In this document: positions 34,309 through 46,167 of the stretch, piece by piece
Numbering within the stretch: position 1 is the first letter of the stretch
How the letters are laid out: each line of letters starts with the position of its first letter
Assembly: GCF_000499845.2 (NCBI RefSeq)
Contig: NC_023749.2
Location: 15,338,698 to 15,402,697 of the forward strand
Length of the DNA: 64,000 nucleotides
Source: Phaseolus vulgaris
Taxonomy: Eukaryota; Streptophyta; Magnoliopsida; Fabales; Fabaceae
Direction of reading: 5' to 3'
Position numbers and translations under genes: made by a program
Notes under the pieces: generated by a model
What the model was told of the DNA's origin: nothing
Databases searched by the model: none
Seen by the model: the letters and a program-made list of their open reading frames with translations, nothing else

Positions 34309-37300
34309 TCAACTCTGTGATTTTTTCCCTGTAACAATCTGAAATATCCGGAGGCCCCTGCTGAATGCTTCATTGAAAAGTATTCTGGTTTGCATGTTCT
34401 GAAATCCGGGCAACCATGATAGGAGTGCCACAGGGGCCATAACAATGACTCCGAACATTATGTCATATAGACGAGCCACTGAAACCACACCATCCCAAAT
34501 GATAGTGGACTGCAAAAATGGTCGGAATACTTGTGCAATTGATATCAGGCCCCAACCTGTGGGAACGAATGCCAGCAGGCTAGTAAAAATATCAATAAAT
34601 TTGAATTTAGTGAATTCCAGCAAAACAACTATCACAAGTATTGCAATAATTATGACAAGGAACTGGACCAGACGATAATAGATGTGCTCTTTGGCTGCGT
34701 ATCTGTTCCGGGCATACACTACCACAACATAAATCCCAGATATAACAAGCACATAAATCCAAGATAGCAAGTAAACACCAACACTGGTACTTCTACCAGA
34801 AATGCCAAGCTGATACACAATTCCATATTGGAAAAAGAAGAATCGAAGGTCTAAGATTATCTCCAAAAGCTTTCCCCAAAGGCCAGTTACCTTCAGATGA
34901 TCCTGTTCTTCATACCACCACCTTTCCCAGCTCTGTTCAGCTTTAGCAAACACACTTCCACTGTACCAAATCCAGTTCATAAAATCATCAAAGTCATAAA
35001 CAGTTTTTAACCAATCAAAGCCGGAAGGATTGAACACAAATGGCGCCATAATCCATGACGCTACTAAGAACCAACTAGTGATGGTCAAGGCTATATAAAC
35101 AAAAGTGTCAGTTGCTACAGGGCTATGTGTAGCATAAATTACAAGTATTAGCCCCAACTCAATTGCTTTCACAAAATGGCTACGAGCAAAGAGCCTATAG
35201 ATTTCAGCAAATCTCTTGTGCTCAACAACAAAACCACGACCAGTAGCTCGGTATTTCGCCCCACCATGCAGAACAGTCCGACCAAAGAAATGACTACGAG
35301 TGCCCATTGAGAATGTGTAAAAAACTGATGAAAGCTGGAGCTGCATTGTCAAGAAATCCCAGATAGCTTGAAGGAACCCATGCTCAAGGGAATTTTCTAC
35401 AATCATAGGAAGGGCAGTGAAAAGTCCGAGTTGGATGATGAACTGTTGATTCAAGATGGTACCAAGTGCTTTATTGTTATTACTGTTACTTTCCATTGCA
35501 TTCTCAACACCACTGAGCGCAAGATATAGTCGACACCATAAAAATGCATAAACAGTCAGAATCACCATCATTGTGTTGAAGAAGAACCCCACAGTAGTGT
35601 AGAAGAATGACAGCATACGGAAAAAATCCAGCCTATGTCCCAATCTGTACACATCCCTACTTAAGACTTGCTCCCCGTTTCCACTAGCAACCTTAGCTTC
35701 AAACATTGATACTTGATTCAACCCAACATCCCTTCCCTTTCCAACCTGAATGTATTCATGGTGAGTGACATTCCCTCCACGAAGAGTACAATTAAATCCA
35801 GCAAAGATGTCCTCACTTATGTTGATCACTCTGGACGCTTTACTAATACCACCTCGAGTCAAGAACCAAAATCTGTCAAATACATCTGGGTGACCATAAT
35901 GCATTCTAACCTTCAAAGGATTTGCCAAAACCCTCTGCCCTAAGGTGACAAAACTTGTTTCCTGAGCTGACATGAACCAGGCAAGAGAAGAAACAGAACC
36001 AGTAAAAATGTGTTCCCTAACTCCCAAAATAGTGGGTCTCCGGATACCATAGTAATGCCTGTATTCTTCCAAGAGATTTCGCATTTTAAGAGCTTCCTCA
36101 AAGTAGTTGTCCTGATTCATATCAATAGTCTGGACTGCATCACCACGAGTGAAGATGATGGCATGATTTTGATTTTCTGGTTTTCCTTCCCCAAGCTTCA
36201 AAGGCCCAGGCAACTTTACTCGGTAAATTTCCACCTCCCTCTGCAACTGTTGGTCATACTTAACAAGAACAGAGTAATAATCCTTCTCATCCCTTCCAGA
36301 GGTTTTCTCATCAACATAAGCAACTCGAAGAGCCTCATTTTTTTTCATTAGATACAAAATTTCATCAGCATGAGGATCCTTCTTTTCTTTCTGAGTTCCA
36401 TATATCTGACAAGCAATCACATACGTGAATTTCATTAAAGCAGTCCCATACTCATGGCCTTTAAATAACAAACTAACTGAACTGCTTCCTCTACTTAAAC
36501 TCCTAGAGGAAGGTGACCTTTCAGAGTTGGAACTCCCTAAGCTATCTGGTCTCATTGAAACAAGTTCCCGGGCACCTTCTCGAATATCCATTTCTGATGC
36601 AGAATCCAGAAAAGTCAACATCTTGAGAGCCCGATAGTAGTACATCATTCCTCTAACTGTTCGTGACAGGGTCTGGCCCCTATAGGAAGCCCAGAGCCTC
36701 AAATCCCTAAGTTTATCAGTCCAAAGATCACTGTCTTTTGTCATTCCCTCCCGACGCATCCTCTCCATAAAATTTTTCCACTCATCATCATATATAGTCT
36801 GCAAATAGTACAGGATTGAAACCCCATCTTCATTCTCATTTCTGAGCTGTTCTTTGTTGTATAACACTTCTTCACTATAGTAAGGTGTTAGCACACTGAA
36901 AGCCATCATTTTCTCAACTTGGGGTGCATGGGGCATGTTCATAAAAAGAGAGTTACTGAAGAAAGCAATTCTCCGTCTAGCTTCTAAATTTACTGGAATG
37001 TTTTGCATTGAATCATTGGATGTAAGAATTGTGTGCAAGCGCCGAACCTGCCTATAGAAGTTCTCATTGCTGGTGTCAGGTAACTGAATGGCATTCTCAA
37101 AAAGTAGACCAGAAGCAGGATTCTGTTGAGCCAAACCATCCTCCTTAAGCTGTTCAGGATTTCTTTGCTCCTTGAAAAAGTCTCGGATAGCAATCTCATA
37201 AAGGGCTTGAAGGGTATTCACCACTTGGTTAGGATCTTTGACAGGCCTGTTTAATAACTGAACAAGTTTGATCAACTTGTTGTGAAGCTTAGGCAGTGCA

Positions 37301-39618
37301 GTTGTATTGAACAATTTAGTGAATTTTTCAATCTCAAGAGAGTGACCAATTTCCTGAAACAGAACAGTCACAATAGAATGCTCTTCCGTGTTGTGCTTGA
37401 TAATCTCAAGAAGCAAGTGTTTGACACTGTCATAAGCTTCAATGACAGCACAGCGTCTGTATTCACTCTTGCATATCTTTGTACAGAGCCTCTTATCACT
37501 ATCATCAACCAGCTCTTTGGCCTGACTGAGTGCCAACAGTAGCTCATTGCAGAGCAGAAAACATGGCCAGCGGATTACCCTGACATTCCAAGAGTTCTCA
37601 GGCAGCTCCAGCAACTCAAACTCTTTGTCAGATATAATATCCTCCTCCCTAAAAGACAGAATTATCTCATTCCATATCAAAGCAAACTTGTTGGCCTCAA
37701 TCTGGTTAGACTCAAGCTTCCTATAGGGCCGACCAAGCCCGTACCTGAGCTTCAGCCTGTGAATCGCATCCTTAAACTTACTCTTCAATGTTCTTCTTGT
37801 ATTCAATAACTGCTCCTCCGGCATGAGATTAAACTGAATTGCGCTAGCAAAAAACTGGAACCTCAATTTCAGCTGTTGCATATTTCTTATCTCACCCAAG
37901 TGTGCAAACAACCCCACACCTGCCCCAGCAAAAGACGAGTATATTGAATACCAAATCTGTATATCCATAAGATAAATCAACACAACTGGAAGCCACAACA
38001 ACCCAACAGCAAACCGGTTGCTGTTATGAAAAAACTGATGCCATTCATAGTTAACATTTTTCAGGTCCAACACTGCCTTTGACGGAGCAATCATGGGTTT
38101 CACCTGCAAAAAGTAACTGAAGCAAAATTTTGTGGCCAGCACCACAATCCAGAAGACTGAATACTTCACATTGTCGACAAGACCTTCCCTCAAACCACGT
38201 CCCACAAAGCTCCTGCTCTGAAACCACCATGACAACATGTAGAAAATCCTCCAATTTGTGTTCTCCACAAAATTCCTAATCCAAGGAAGCACAAAAAGAG
38301 CCAAAGCCAAAAGCTCCGGAATAATGAAAACAAGCACAGCCTGCAGAAAGTTCACCACCCGTTTATTTGCCGCTGGTGACCACCGCCTATCATGGTCCCT
38401 CTGCGTCCAAATCCTGGCATAAAACACAACAAACACAACAATCCAGGCAGCAGCCACGACACACTTCAGCACCATCCTCACTCCAAGCCCAATTGTCTCC
38501 CGCGACACCAACCTGTACTGCATCCCCATATCAAGCAAACTCTGCACAAACCTCAAACCAGTCCAAGTGAAAAAGATAGTCAAAACCCTGACCTGCACAG
38601 TCCTATCCTCCAAAGCCTGCCAAGGGTAAGTCCTCTCTTCCCAAGCCACAATAATAGCAGCCTGAAGAAATAATATCAACATCACCCAAAGCCTATCAAA
38701 ACTCCTAAACAAATTCCAAAACGACCTCTGCTCCACAAACCCAGTCTTCCCCACTTGCTTCCCACCACCACCAGCAGTAACAAAGAAGTTACTCCCAACA
38801 TCAAGAGGCCACTTAAGCTTCTCAAAACACCTCCTACTCCAAAAATATTCATTAATATCATCATAGTTTCTCCAAGCACTATGAGGAGCAGTACCATTTC
38901 TACTACTATCAACCTCACGCCTAATAGTATCATAAATAGGCTTCACAACCGAGTTCAAAAACGCGTTCTCACCGGAAATCGAGGGCATAACCGGCTGCCC
39001 GGTGTTCTCGTCGATGAAATCTTCTAAAATTCTGTTCAGCTCGTTCGCCATGTTGTGGAAGATATAGCAGATGCACTCCGGCATGAAGCGAAGATTTGCG
39101 GCCTCTCCCCAGATCAGGAGGTACAGCGACACGTAAAGCAGCTCACGTCGAAGGTCGTCACCGGCGCCACCACGCCGGTTGTCGGAGATCCAGATGTTAG
39201 ACTTCTTCCCAAGGTAGGAGCACCACGCCCCGTAGTTTTTCAACAGCTTCTTGCGAAACCGCCGGAGAACGCCGGCGTCGAGCGTGTCGATGTTGTCCGG
39301 CGGCGGTGTGAGGCGCATCTGAGCGTTCGCGAGGTGGAGAACCAAATGCTCGCGCTGGTTCCGAACGTTGTCACGCTGGAAGCCGAAAAAGAGCGCAAGC
39401 CAGTCGAGGAGATCCATGTTCGACCGCCATTGCCCGAACGGAGGACGTCGGAGGTCCCCGACTGACCGCAGCGCTGCCACCGCCGCGCGGACCTCGGGGA
39501 AGCGAAGCGACGGGTGGTCCGCGAGGAGGTTGTGCACGGGGATGATGTTGAAAGGCTCTTCGTCGCGGCCTGTAGCGCCGGCTGCCGCCGGCGGAGGGTG
39601 ACGGTGGCGGAGACTCAT
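34309..39618 (-). CDS. CALS12: Callose synthase 12 (glucan synthase-like 5, PMR4 type), intronless
   Basis: Makes callose (beta-1,3-glucan) from UDP-glucose at the plasma membrane; the Arabidopsis orthologue (GSL5/PMR4) forms wound and papillary callose. ATG at 39616-39618 (MSLRHRH) is chosen because family members begin MSLRHR; five upstream codons are open but begin with TTG. The protein has 1769 residues, the normal family length. The N-terminus has EEPFNIIPVHNLLADHPSLR and RRPPFGQWRSNMDLLDWLAL; an FKS1-type domain lies near 170-290 (LLIWGEAANLRFMPECICYI); a first membrane cluster near 300-640; the large cytosolic glucan-synthase domain from about 880 (IPVNLEARRRIAFFSNSLFM, MMAFSVLTPYYSEEVLY) with YRATGRGFVVEH near 1460; and a second membrane cluster to the end (TGKKSQS). 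The coding region has no intron or frameshift. Most callose synthase genes have dozens of introns; the CALS11/12 branch has few or none, which supports the assignment. Confidence 0.97.
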   Translation of the reverse strand: MSLRHRHPPPAAAGATGRDEEPFNIIPVHNLLADHPSLRFPEVRAAVAALRSVGDLRRPPFGQWRSNMDLLDWLALFFGFQRDNVRNQREHLVLHLANAQMRLTPPPDNIDTLDAGVLRRFRKKLLKNYGAWCSYLGKKSNIWISDNRRGGAGDDLRRELLYVSLYLLIWGEAANLRFMPECICYIFHNMANELNRILEDFIDENTGQPVMPSISGENAFLNSVVKPIYDTIRREVDSSRNGTAPHSAWRNYDDINEYFWSRRCFEKLKWPLDVGSNFFVTAGGGGKQVGKTGFVEQRSFWNLFRSFDRLWVMLILFLQAAIIVAWEERTYPWQALEDRTVQVRVLTIFFTWTGLRFVQSLLDMGMQYRLVSRETIGLGVRMVLKCVVAAAWIVVFVVFYARIWTQRDHDRRWSPAANKRVVNFLQAVLVFIIPELLALALFVLPWIRNFVENTNWRIFYMLSWWFQSRSFVGRGLREGLVDNVKYSVFWIVVLATKFCFSYFLQVKPMIAPSKAVLDLKNVNYEWHQFFHNSNRFAVGLLWLPVVLIYLMDIQIWYSIYSSFAGAGVGLFAHLGEIRNMQQLKLRFQFFASAIQFNLMPEEQLLNTRRTLKSKFKDAIHRLKLRYGLGRPYRKLESNQIEANKFALIWNEIILSFREEDIISDKEFELLELPENSWNVRVIRWPCFLLCNELLLALSQAKELVDDSDKRLCTKICKSEYRRCAVIEAYDSVKHLLLEIIKHNTEEHSIVTVLFQEIGHSLEIEKFTKLFNTTALPKLHNKLIKLVQLLNRPVKDPNQVVNTLQALYEIAIRDFFKEQRNPEQLKEDGLAQQNPASGLLFENAIQLPDTSNENFYRQVRRLHTILTSNDSMQNIPVNLEARRRIAFFSNSLFMNMPHAPQVEKMMAFSVLTPYYSEEVLYNKEQLRNENEDGVSILYYLQTIYDDEWKNFMERMRREGMTKDSDLWTDKLRDLRLWASYRGQTLSRTVRGMMYYYRALKMLTFLDSASEMDIREGARELVSMRPDSLGSSNSERSPSSRSLSRGSSSVSLLFKGHEYGTALMKFTYVIACQIYGTQKEKKDPHADEILYLMKKNEALRVAYVDEKTSGRDEKDYYSVLVKYDQQLQREVEIYRVKLPGPLKLGEGKPENQNHAIIFTRGDAVQTIDMNQDNYFEEALKMRNLLEEYRHYYGIRRPTILGVREHIFTGSVSSLAWFMSAQETSFVTLGQRVLANPLKVRMHYGHPDVFDRFWFLTRGGISKASRVINISEDIFAGFNCTLRGGNVTHHEYIQVGKGRDVGLNQVSMFEAKVASGNGEQVLSRDVYRLGHRLDFFRMLSFFYTTVGFFFNTMMVILTVYAFLWCRLYLALSGVENAMESNSNNNKALGTILNQQFIIQLGLFTALPMIVENSLEHGFLQAIWDFLTMQLQLSSVFYTFSMGTRSHFFGRTVLHGGAKYRATGRGFVVEHKRFAEIYRLFARSHFVKAIELGLILVIYATHSPVATDTFVYIALTITSWFLVASWIMAPFVFNPSGFDWLKTVYDFDDFMNWIWYSGSVFAKAEQSWERWWYEEQDHLKVTGLWGKLLEIILDLRFFFFQYGIVYQLGISGRSTSVGVYLLSWIYVLVISGIYVVVVYARNRYAAKEHIYYRLVQFLVIIIAILVIVVLLEFTKFKFIDIFTSLLAFVPTGWGLISIAQVFRPFLQSTIIWDGVVSVARLYDIMFGVIVMAPVALLSWLPGFQNMQTRILFNEAFSRGLRIFQIVTGKKSQS

Positions 39619-39806
39619 AGCATGGGAATCCAAACCCTAGAAGAAGGATGAAACTGTAGTAGCAGTAGCAGCAGCAGTACTATACAGTAACGGGTTTCGA
39701 AGTTGAAGAAGGTGCTGAAAGTGTGGCTAGTGTTTGTTACAGAGAGAGAAAGACAGAAGAGAGAGAGAGAAGGTGGTGAACGGTGATGATGGCTAACGTG
39801 CGCACT

Positions 39807-40235
39807 AGTCAAAAGCTGAGGGGGAAGAAAGAAGAAACGGCGCCTCAGAAGCGCGTTGAGATATTTTCACTTTTGCTTCTTTAGTTTTAATTAATTGCTG
39901 AATTAATTAAACGGAATAAATATCTTGCTAACCTATATATTGCCTCAAACTTTCACCTTTATCGTCTTTTTTGAATTTATTTTTGGTTTTATTTTAATTA
40001 ATTTACCCCCATGAAATTTTTAGTAACCTCTTAAATTTGACATAGTCTTTTTCTTGCATCGCTTTCACCGTCGTTGTCTTTTTTTTTAATTTTCTTTTTC
40101 AATCTTTGTTGTCGTGGTCAATTTATGGATCGTGATCCCCTTAATTTGAAAATAAAATTGCAATTTACCAGCATCATTGACTATCGAATCAAACTTCTTA
40201 TAGAAAAACAAAGAAAATAAAATTTCTAGTTGACA
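39807..40235 (-). promoter_or_regulatory. CALS12 upstream region with W-box cores, CT-rich leader and TATA candidate
   Basis: On the gene strand, TTGACT is at 39807-39812 and TTGACC at 40116-40121; on the opposite strand TTGACA is at 40230-40235. These are WRKY-binding cores, consistent with the known salicylate and pathogen induction of this gene group. A TATA candidate (AATATATAGG on the minus strand) lies near 39931-39942. Between it and the start codon is a CT-rich leader (GA repeat on the plus strand, 39738-39772), common in plant 5' UTRs. Assignments are by motif only. Confidence 0.45.
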
Positions 40236-40239
40236 TGAT

Positions 40240-41790
40240 CATGTGAGAATATCCCTTCCCGCCATGTGTAAGAAGAAGCTTCTTACAAAATTTACGGAGT
40301 AACAAACATTAATTCAAGATAACAAATATTTTTCTAATTATACCCTTAATTAATTAATATGGAAAAAAAATAATTACGAAAGATGAAATGTAATAATACA
40401 TAAATATGTAATAAAATAAAATAAAAACCAAAAAATATAATATACAATTTTCTTAAAGTTTCATTAAGAATAAGAAAATTATAATTTTCTTAATGTAGGC
40501 AAAACCTTGAAACACTATTATAAAAAAAATGAAACACTATTATAACAATGACAATGAAAGTTTGTTTACTTTCTCTGATTTCAAGGATTCTCCACTCTTT
40601 TATCACTATAAATCATACTCCTATTATTGTTAATGCAGAATTTATTTTAAGATTGAATAAATTATATTGAAATATATGCATTTTTATTCAAACTCTAAAA
40701 ATAATTTCTTTGCAATGTTAAAATATGCCGGAATCAAGTAATTTTGTTTTACAGCAATAAAGTAATAATGAAATAATTTTGTATTATGTTGAAGTGGACA
40801 AATTGAACGGCATTGGAAGGTGAACGGAATTGAAAGGGAAAGAAAGAGTGAAAAGGTAACGTAACGTGCAATTTTGGATGGCGGAGAGAAACAAACGCTA
40901 CGCGCTTCTCTTGTTTCAAAACCACTGAAGCGTATATAAAGAAAAAACAGCACTATCGAGAGCTTTCAATCTTGATAGCGAACACAAGAGGGCTCATATT
41001 AAAAAAACAGCAAATAGATTCCAATATGTCAGGATATTTTTAATTTTAATCATTAAAAATGTGTTAAAGTAAAAATATTGGGAATATATTTTTAGTCTTT
41101 GTATTTTCAATTAAATGTAATTAGATTACCTTGTTATTAGTAGATTTATTTCACATAATTATCGGATATTTTATCATTTACATATTGTAGTGACAAACAT
41201 GAATTGAAAAAACTGCATTTTCACTTTTATTATATTTAAAAATTAATTACTACAGTACAAAAAATGAAGTTATTTTCGCGAATAAGTAGGAATGGGTAAC
41301 CTGATAAGTTAATTGTGATACTTACCTTTTAAGCTTTTAAAAAACACATAAATTTTGCTTTTACTTTTTTTTTTTTACTTTAAGATACATAATATAATAT
41401 AAGGATTTAGAAAATAGTTTTAGAATATAAATGGTATAATTAAAATGATGTATAAATACTAAATATTTTATTATAAAAGTAAAAAATTTATATGAATAGA
41501 AAATTCAGTTATTGAAATTTTATTTTAAAATAACTACTATTATTTTTTTCTTTTGTGTCTTTTCTCTACGCATTTCTAACTTTATCATTCATCAGATTGA
41601 CAATCGGATACCATTTAGACTCATGTGATAGAGTAGAGTAAAGTTTGTCCCCTGCTAGTGAGTAGAGTATAACTGCCTGATTAGAATATTTGTTTAGACT
41701 AAGTTCATTTATGTTTTTTTTCCTTTGAGCCAAATTTAAGTTTTACTATGTAATTAGGTAGACGTGTTTTGCATGTGGCTTCAGGGATAG
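40240..41790. other. AT-rich intergenic DNA upstream of CALS12
   Basis: No gene supported. A plus-strand TATATAAAG at 40934-40942, followed by moderately GC-richer sequence to about 41010, looks like a core promoter, but no coding frame follows. The minus-strand frame 40684-40953 is low-complexity. Confidence 0.4.
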
Positions 41791-41799
41791 TCTCTGTTA

Positions 41800-43150
41800 A
41801 CCTAGCGTCATAGTGTATGTGTTCAAATCATTGATAAGACTTTGATGCATGTTTGGTTGTCTTAGCTTTCTTTAGGAGCTGAAGTTCTTTGTGAATATTG
41901 ATATTTCTAATCAAGTAAGGGAAGCTAATTTTATTTTTTCAACACTACCCTAGGCTAGAGGAACGAGATGTGAAGGTGACTTGGTCACAAGTTTCAAATT
42001 TATCCTGCAAGAATGTTATTTGATGAAAATTGTTTGTCTATATCTTTTGAAAGTGTAGAGATATTAGATTTTGATAGTTTTGTGTCTAAATCTTGTAGAT
42101 TAAATAAGGTACAAATTGAAGTATTGATTTTTGTTGAAGATTTAAAATTAAGTTAATTTTGTTACTAAAATTTCTGATATTTTTGCTCAAGTGGCAGATT
42201 TTCTCTCAAGTGAAAATATAACAAAAAATTTACCTTCTCTCGGATTCATTTTTACTCAAGAAAAATTGGAGTGAAAATTATCTCTCTTTTCGATTGTATT
42301 TTCACTCAAGCGAAGAAATATTTACTCAAACAAAAATAATACTATAACTGAATTTTTGTCTTAGGTCTATTTTCACTTAAGTGAAGGGAATTTCGCTCAA
42401 TCTAAAAAAACTTTTGATTTTTGTTTGTCGGGGTATTTTGTAATGATTTTAGTATATTTAAAAGTTAATGTTTATTTATATATGTGATTGAATATTTATT
42501 TCCAAAAGTTGTATGTTAGGTGATATGAACTATAAATAATGTGAAAATGTGGTTGAGACATAATATTTTCAGGAAAGAAATAGCGTGTTAAGATTGTTAA
42601 TATGTGCATTGAATTAGGAATTCGTCTAGAATGAGATATTCTGACTCTAATGTGTACTGAAGTCATATAGATGAAAATTATCAGGTGGTGAGAGTCGAAA
42701 GAGGTTCATATGACTCAATTTGCAGTTTGAAAGATACTGGTATGGAAGGTCATATAGATTTACCTTGTCATACAAGTTGACTAAATTCATATATTCGTGT
42801 AGTTGTGTGGCAAGATAGCATACTAAAGGTAGTATGACAGGTGCAGATCTCTGAATTCAAATTCAATGCACGAGTCTACCAAAAGTAGAGTCAAATGTCT
42901 ATGTGTGATGTTAGTGGATTTTTAGCATGAGTGTATTGAATATGAGTTATTTGTGGACACTTTAGTGTTTAGTATACTGAGATTGATGAAATGTGATGAT
43001 TCATATGCCTATGGTTGTATTATTTGAATCTAAAATTATATTGAAAGTTAAAAAAATTCTAGCTTATCATATTTTTTGTTGTTGTTCTTTGTCTTTAAAA
43101 TATCTCATGATAGTGTGTTATACGAGAGAGAAAAATATTATAACTGATAA
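41800..43150 (-). mobile_element. Decayed LTR of the solo-LTR family, inverted
   Basis: The segment around 42640-42910 matches, in inverse orientation, the solo LTR at 48609-50868. Shared words include GTGAGAGTCGAAAGAGGTTC with GAACCTCCTTCGACTCTCAC (49209-49229), GATTTACCTTGTCAT, GTAGTATGACAGGTGCAGAT with the complement of CTACACCCGTCATACTACTC, and GCACGAGTCT. Neither terminus is preserved, so the limits are approximate. It is more diverged than the other copies. Confidence 0.65.
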
Positions 43151-43613
43151 AACTCTATATTGATAAGATGTAATTTTTCTTTTTCTTTAGATATTATATA
43201 TATATATATATATATATTAAGATCTTAGAAAGATATTTTGTAATAATATTTGATAATGATGTAAATGATACGTATAATATTTTCTAAATTTCATCTATCA
43301 TATCCAATCCGTTTAGAATACACAATCAAATGAAAAAATAAAATAAAAACACTAATAATTAAAAATAACAAATAAGTTATACTCATATATATGAACTCGA
43401 ATAATAATAGAAAACTATTTAAATTCATTAAATATAATTATAATATGGATAATATATGAATTTTTAAATTAAATATAGAAATATAAATATGGGTCATATT
43501 TTTAAATTATTGAAATATCTTTAATTTATTTAAAATTTTATTTTAAAAATTAGATGATTATAATTTTTTTTATTATTACATATATATATGTGTGTGTCTG
43601 TGTGTGTTTTCTT

Positions 43614-44010
43614 ACAACAAGGACCGAAAACACTCAAGTAAGTTGACAAGACCACCTTCTTTCACTGATCTGCAAGTTTTTAGGGCTTCTCAGCTACTCT
43701 TTAGGTAGAACTCTTTAGGTACAACAAGGACCGAGAACACTCAAGTAAGTTGACAAGACCACCTTCTTTCACTGATCTGCAAGTTTTTAGGGCTTCTCAG
43801 CTACTCTTTAGGTAGAACTTCTCGGCTGCTTTCCCGACTTCTCTCCAAGTAGGACTTCTCGACTTCTTCTCCTCACGGATGGGTGTGTACCTGCAAGACG
43901 CTCTGATGCCAAAGTCAGAAATGGTTTTATGTTCATCAGATAAAATTCACTCTTACTTACCTCTTATCTTGACCCCCTATTTATAGGGTTTTCTTATTAA
44001 ACTTAGGTCT
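43614..44010 (-). mobile_element. LTR-retrotransposon remnant with a 107-bp tandem duplication
   Basis: A 107-bp unit starting ACAACAAGGACCGA (43614 and 43721) is tandemly duplicated, nearly identical. On the minus strand the region reads as an LTR/internal boundary of a plant gypsy-type element: palindromic CCCTATAAATAGGG near 43975-43988 serves as TATA region, followed by CTGACTTTGGCATCAGAGCG (about 43897-43916), similar to the methionine-tRNA primer site, then a leader with repeated AGAAGTCG words. No gag adjoins on this strand. Confidence 0.6.
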
Positions 44011-46160
44011 TACTTTGGAACTTTCTTTCTGCACCACTTTATTATTTTACATACACCCATTAATGTAGGCTCTTTTTGAATTAAGTCTTATTACGGTTGA
44101 TTTATATATATATATATATGCATAACATCGGTTAAACCTTTCGACTGTACCAGTACATATAATGTCAAAGAGAAAACAAATATGTAGTATCTTAGGTTGA
44201 AATGTTAATAATTTTCATTTTTATTTTTTTAAACATGTTTAATGAATACTTTTATTGATACGAGTGTATTTAATAAATACTAAATACAAAATTCATTTGT
44301 ATCAAATATGAAAAGTATGCGTTTTTATTAAAAATAAATAATAATAATAATAATCTTTAGTTTTTCATAAATATGAAATTTTTCAAAGAAATTAAATCTT
44401 TATAGCTAAATTCATAAAAAAGATTATATATATATATACTTTTTTTTCTTTTTGCTATTGCTAAAGCTGTTACCAAGATATATCCAAAAAGCCGTAGTTT
44501 TCTTTCTTGCAGATGAGTTGTCCAACGGAAAAGTGGGTCCCACTAAATTGGACCATAACCATAACGGATGTGGAGCCTGTACTTTTGACTTCCTCTAACC
44601 TTAATCGTTAAGAAATTTTTAATTATTAAAAGAAAATAAAAGGAATCCATAACGTATTAAATTCCTTAAATAATATTTATTATCAAATAATTTTAATTTA
44701 CTAAAATTATTTATTCATTAAATAATCAATTAAATGATATTATGCTAATAATAAAAACAAATAATTAATACATTGTACATTCAACAATAAAAATAAGACC
44801 GGACGAATATTTATTTTTAAATATACGAAAATAAAATCTTAAATCTATTTAAAAATACATTTACTATCGAAGTATCACGTAATTACAACTTGTTTTTAGC
44901 CATATTTACGAACTTTTACAGGGTCAAATTCTAAAATTTTATAATAAATAAATATTTTAAAATTTATGTTTAAGCTTATTTTCAATTAATAGATATTATA
45001 AAAATTCATGATAATGTATTAAAACTGAAGTCTAAACTCTTTCATACAAACATTTTGCTTTATCAAAGTGCATAAATTTTCTCTAAATATACCGAAAATA
45101 TATTTAAATTCCGACTATATCCATAAAAAGTATTATGAAGCTCTATTAAAAAATAAAGAAAGAAAAATAATATACTTTATACATTAAAGATTCGTAGTTG
45201 AGATTTATTTTTAATTTTAAGTTATAATTTTAGAAACTTTAAAAAAAGTTATAATTTTATAGAATATATATATATATATATATATATAGTATAAGAAAAA
45301 AGTTTATGACTATAGTATAAAATACTTTCAATCAATCACAAATTATCATATATGCCAGGTTTATTAATTTCTTAATTTAAAAGTTATAATAATGATTTAT
45401 AATTTATGGACAGTGTAAAAGTATTTATAAATGTATGAAAACATAAATTATTAAATTTAGGTTTTTAATAGATTCAAAAGTACACAAATTTATTTCAAAT
45501 AATATTTATTAAATTCTAATTATATAATAGTAATAGTAAGTACACAAATTTATTTCAAATAATATTTATTAAATTCTAATTATATAATAGTAATAGTAAT
45601 AATAATAATAAGAGTAAATAAATAATAATGATATGTACAGTATCTTAACCTCCTAGGATTAGTCCTAAAAATGGATAAATCGGTATATGATGGCTTCACG
45701 ACATCTAAACCATCAAATTTGATTCATGTACCTCATCCTTAAGTTAATGCGATTGATCATTCACAAGGAATATGTTATCAAATGGAGAACTTAGTTAAGA
45801 ACCTTAATCAAGTATTAAACTGCTAAACGAGTTATAAATACATGTTAACAAGAAGAATGAGCCTGATACAATGAAAATCCATGACAAAATAGTATAAATA
45901 GATAACCTCGAGACATCTAAATGTTAGGTCAAAAGCATCTATGACTTGTTAATACAACATACTAACTTGAGCGTTGAAGTACCATTTGTAGATATCATTC
46001 CCACCTTGTTGAACACTTTGAGATTGATAGACCATATTAACTTGAGCGTTAAAGTGTCTTTTGCAGATATCATCCTCACCTTGCTTAACGCTTAGGGACT
46101 AAGAGGACCAAGAGAGGAAGCCCAAAAGTAAAAGACTGAGAAAAAGAGATTAAGCACAAT
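44011..46160. other. AT-rich intergenic DNA with simple repeats
   Basis: Contains TA repeats near 44104-44120 and 45265-45288, and a perfect 60-bp tandem duplication (45480-45599). No gene recognised. From about 45650 the composition shifts to that of the following gypsy element, likely its leader. Confidence 0.5.
45480..45599. repeat. Perfect 60-bp tandem duplication
   Basis: Two adjacent, identical 60-bp copies starting GTACACAAATTTATTTCAAA. No mismatch between copies, so the event is recent or the copy is an assembly artefact. Confidence 0.95.
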
Positions 46161-46167
46161 AGGAACA

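Noticed and set aside
34445..39601. Many plus-strand open frames within the callose synthase region
   Set aside because: They lie antisense to one continuous, conserved 1769-codon frame and have no recognisable domains.
39619..39633. Five extra N-terminal codons for CALS12
   Set aside because: The upstream frame opens with TTG, not ATG. The first ATG gives MSLRHR, the conserved family start.
40684..40953. Minus-strand frame of 89 codons near a TATA-like site
   Set aside because: Low-complexity, no domain, and it runs against the only promoter-like motif there.
41810..41835. tRNA-like B-box (GTGTTCAAATCAT)
   Set aside because: No matching A-box, acceptor stem or cloverleaf could be formed around it.
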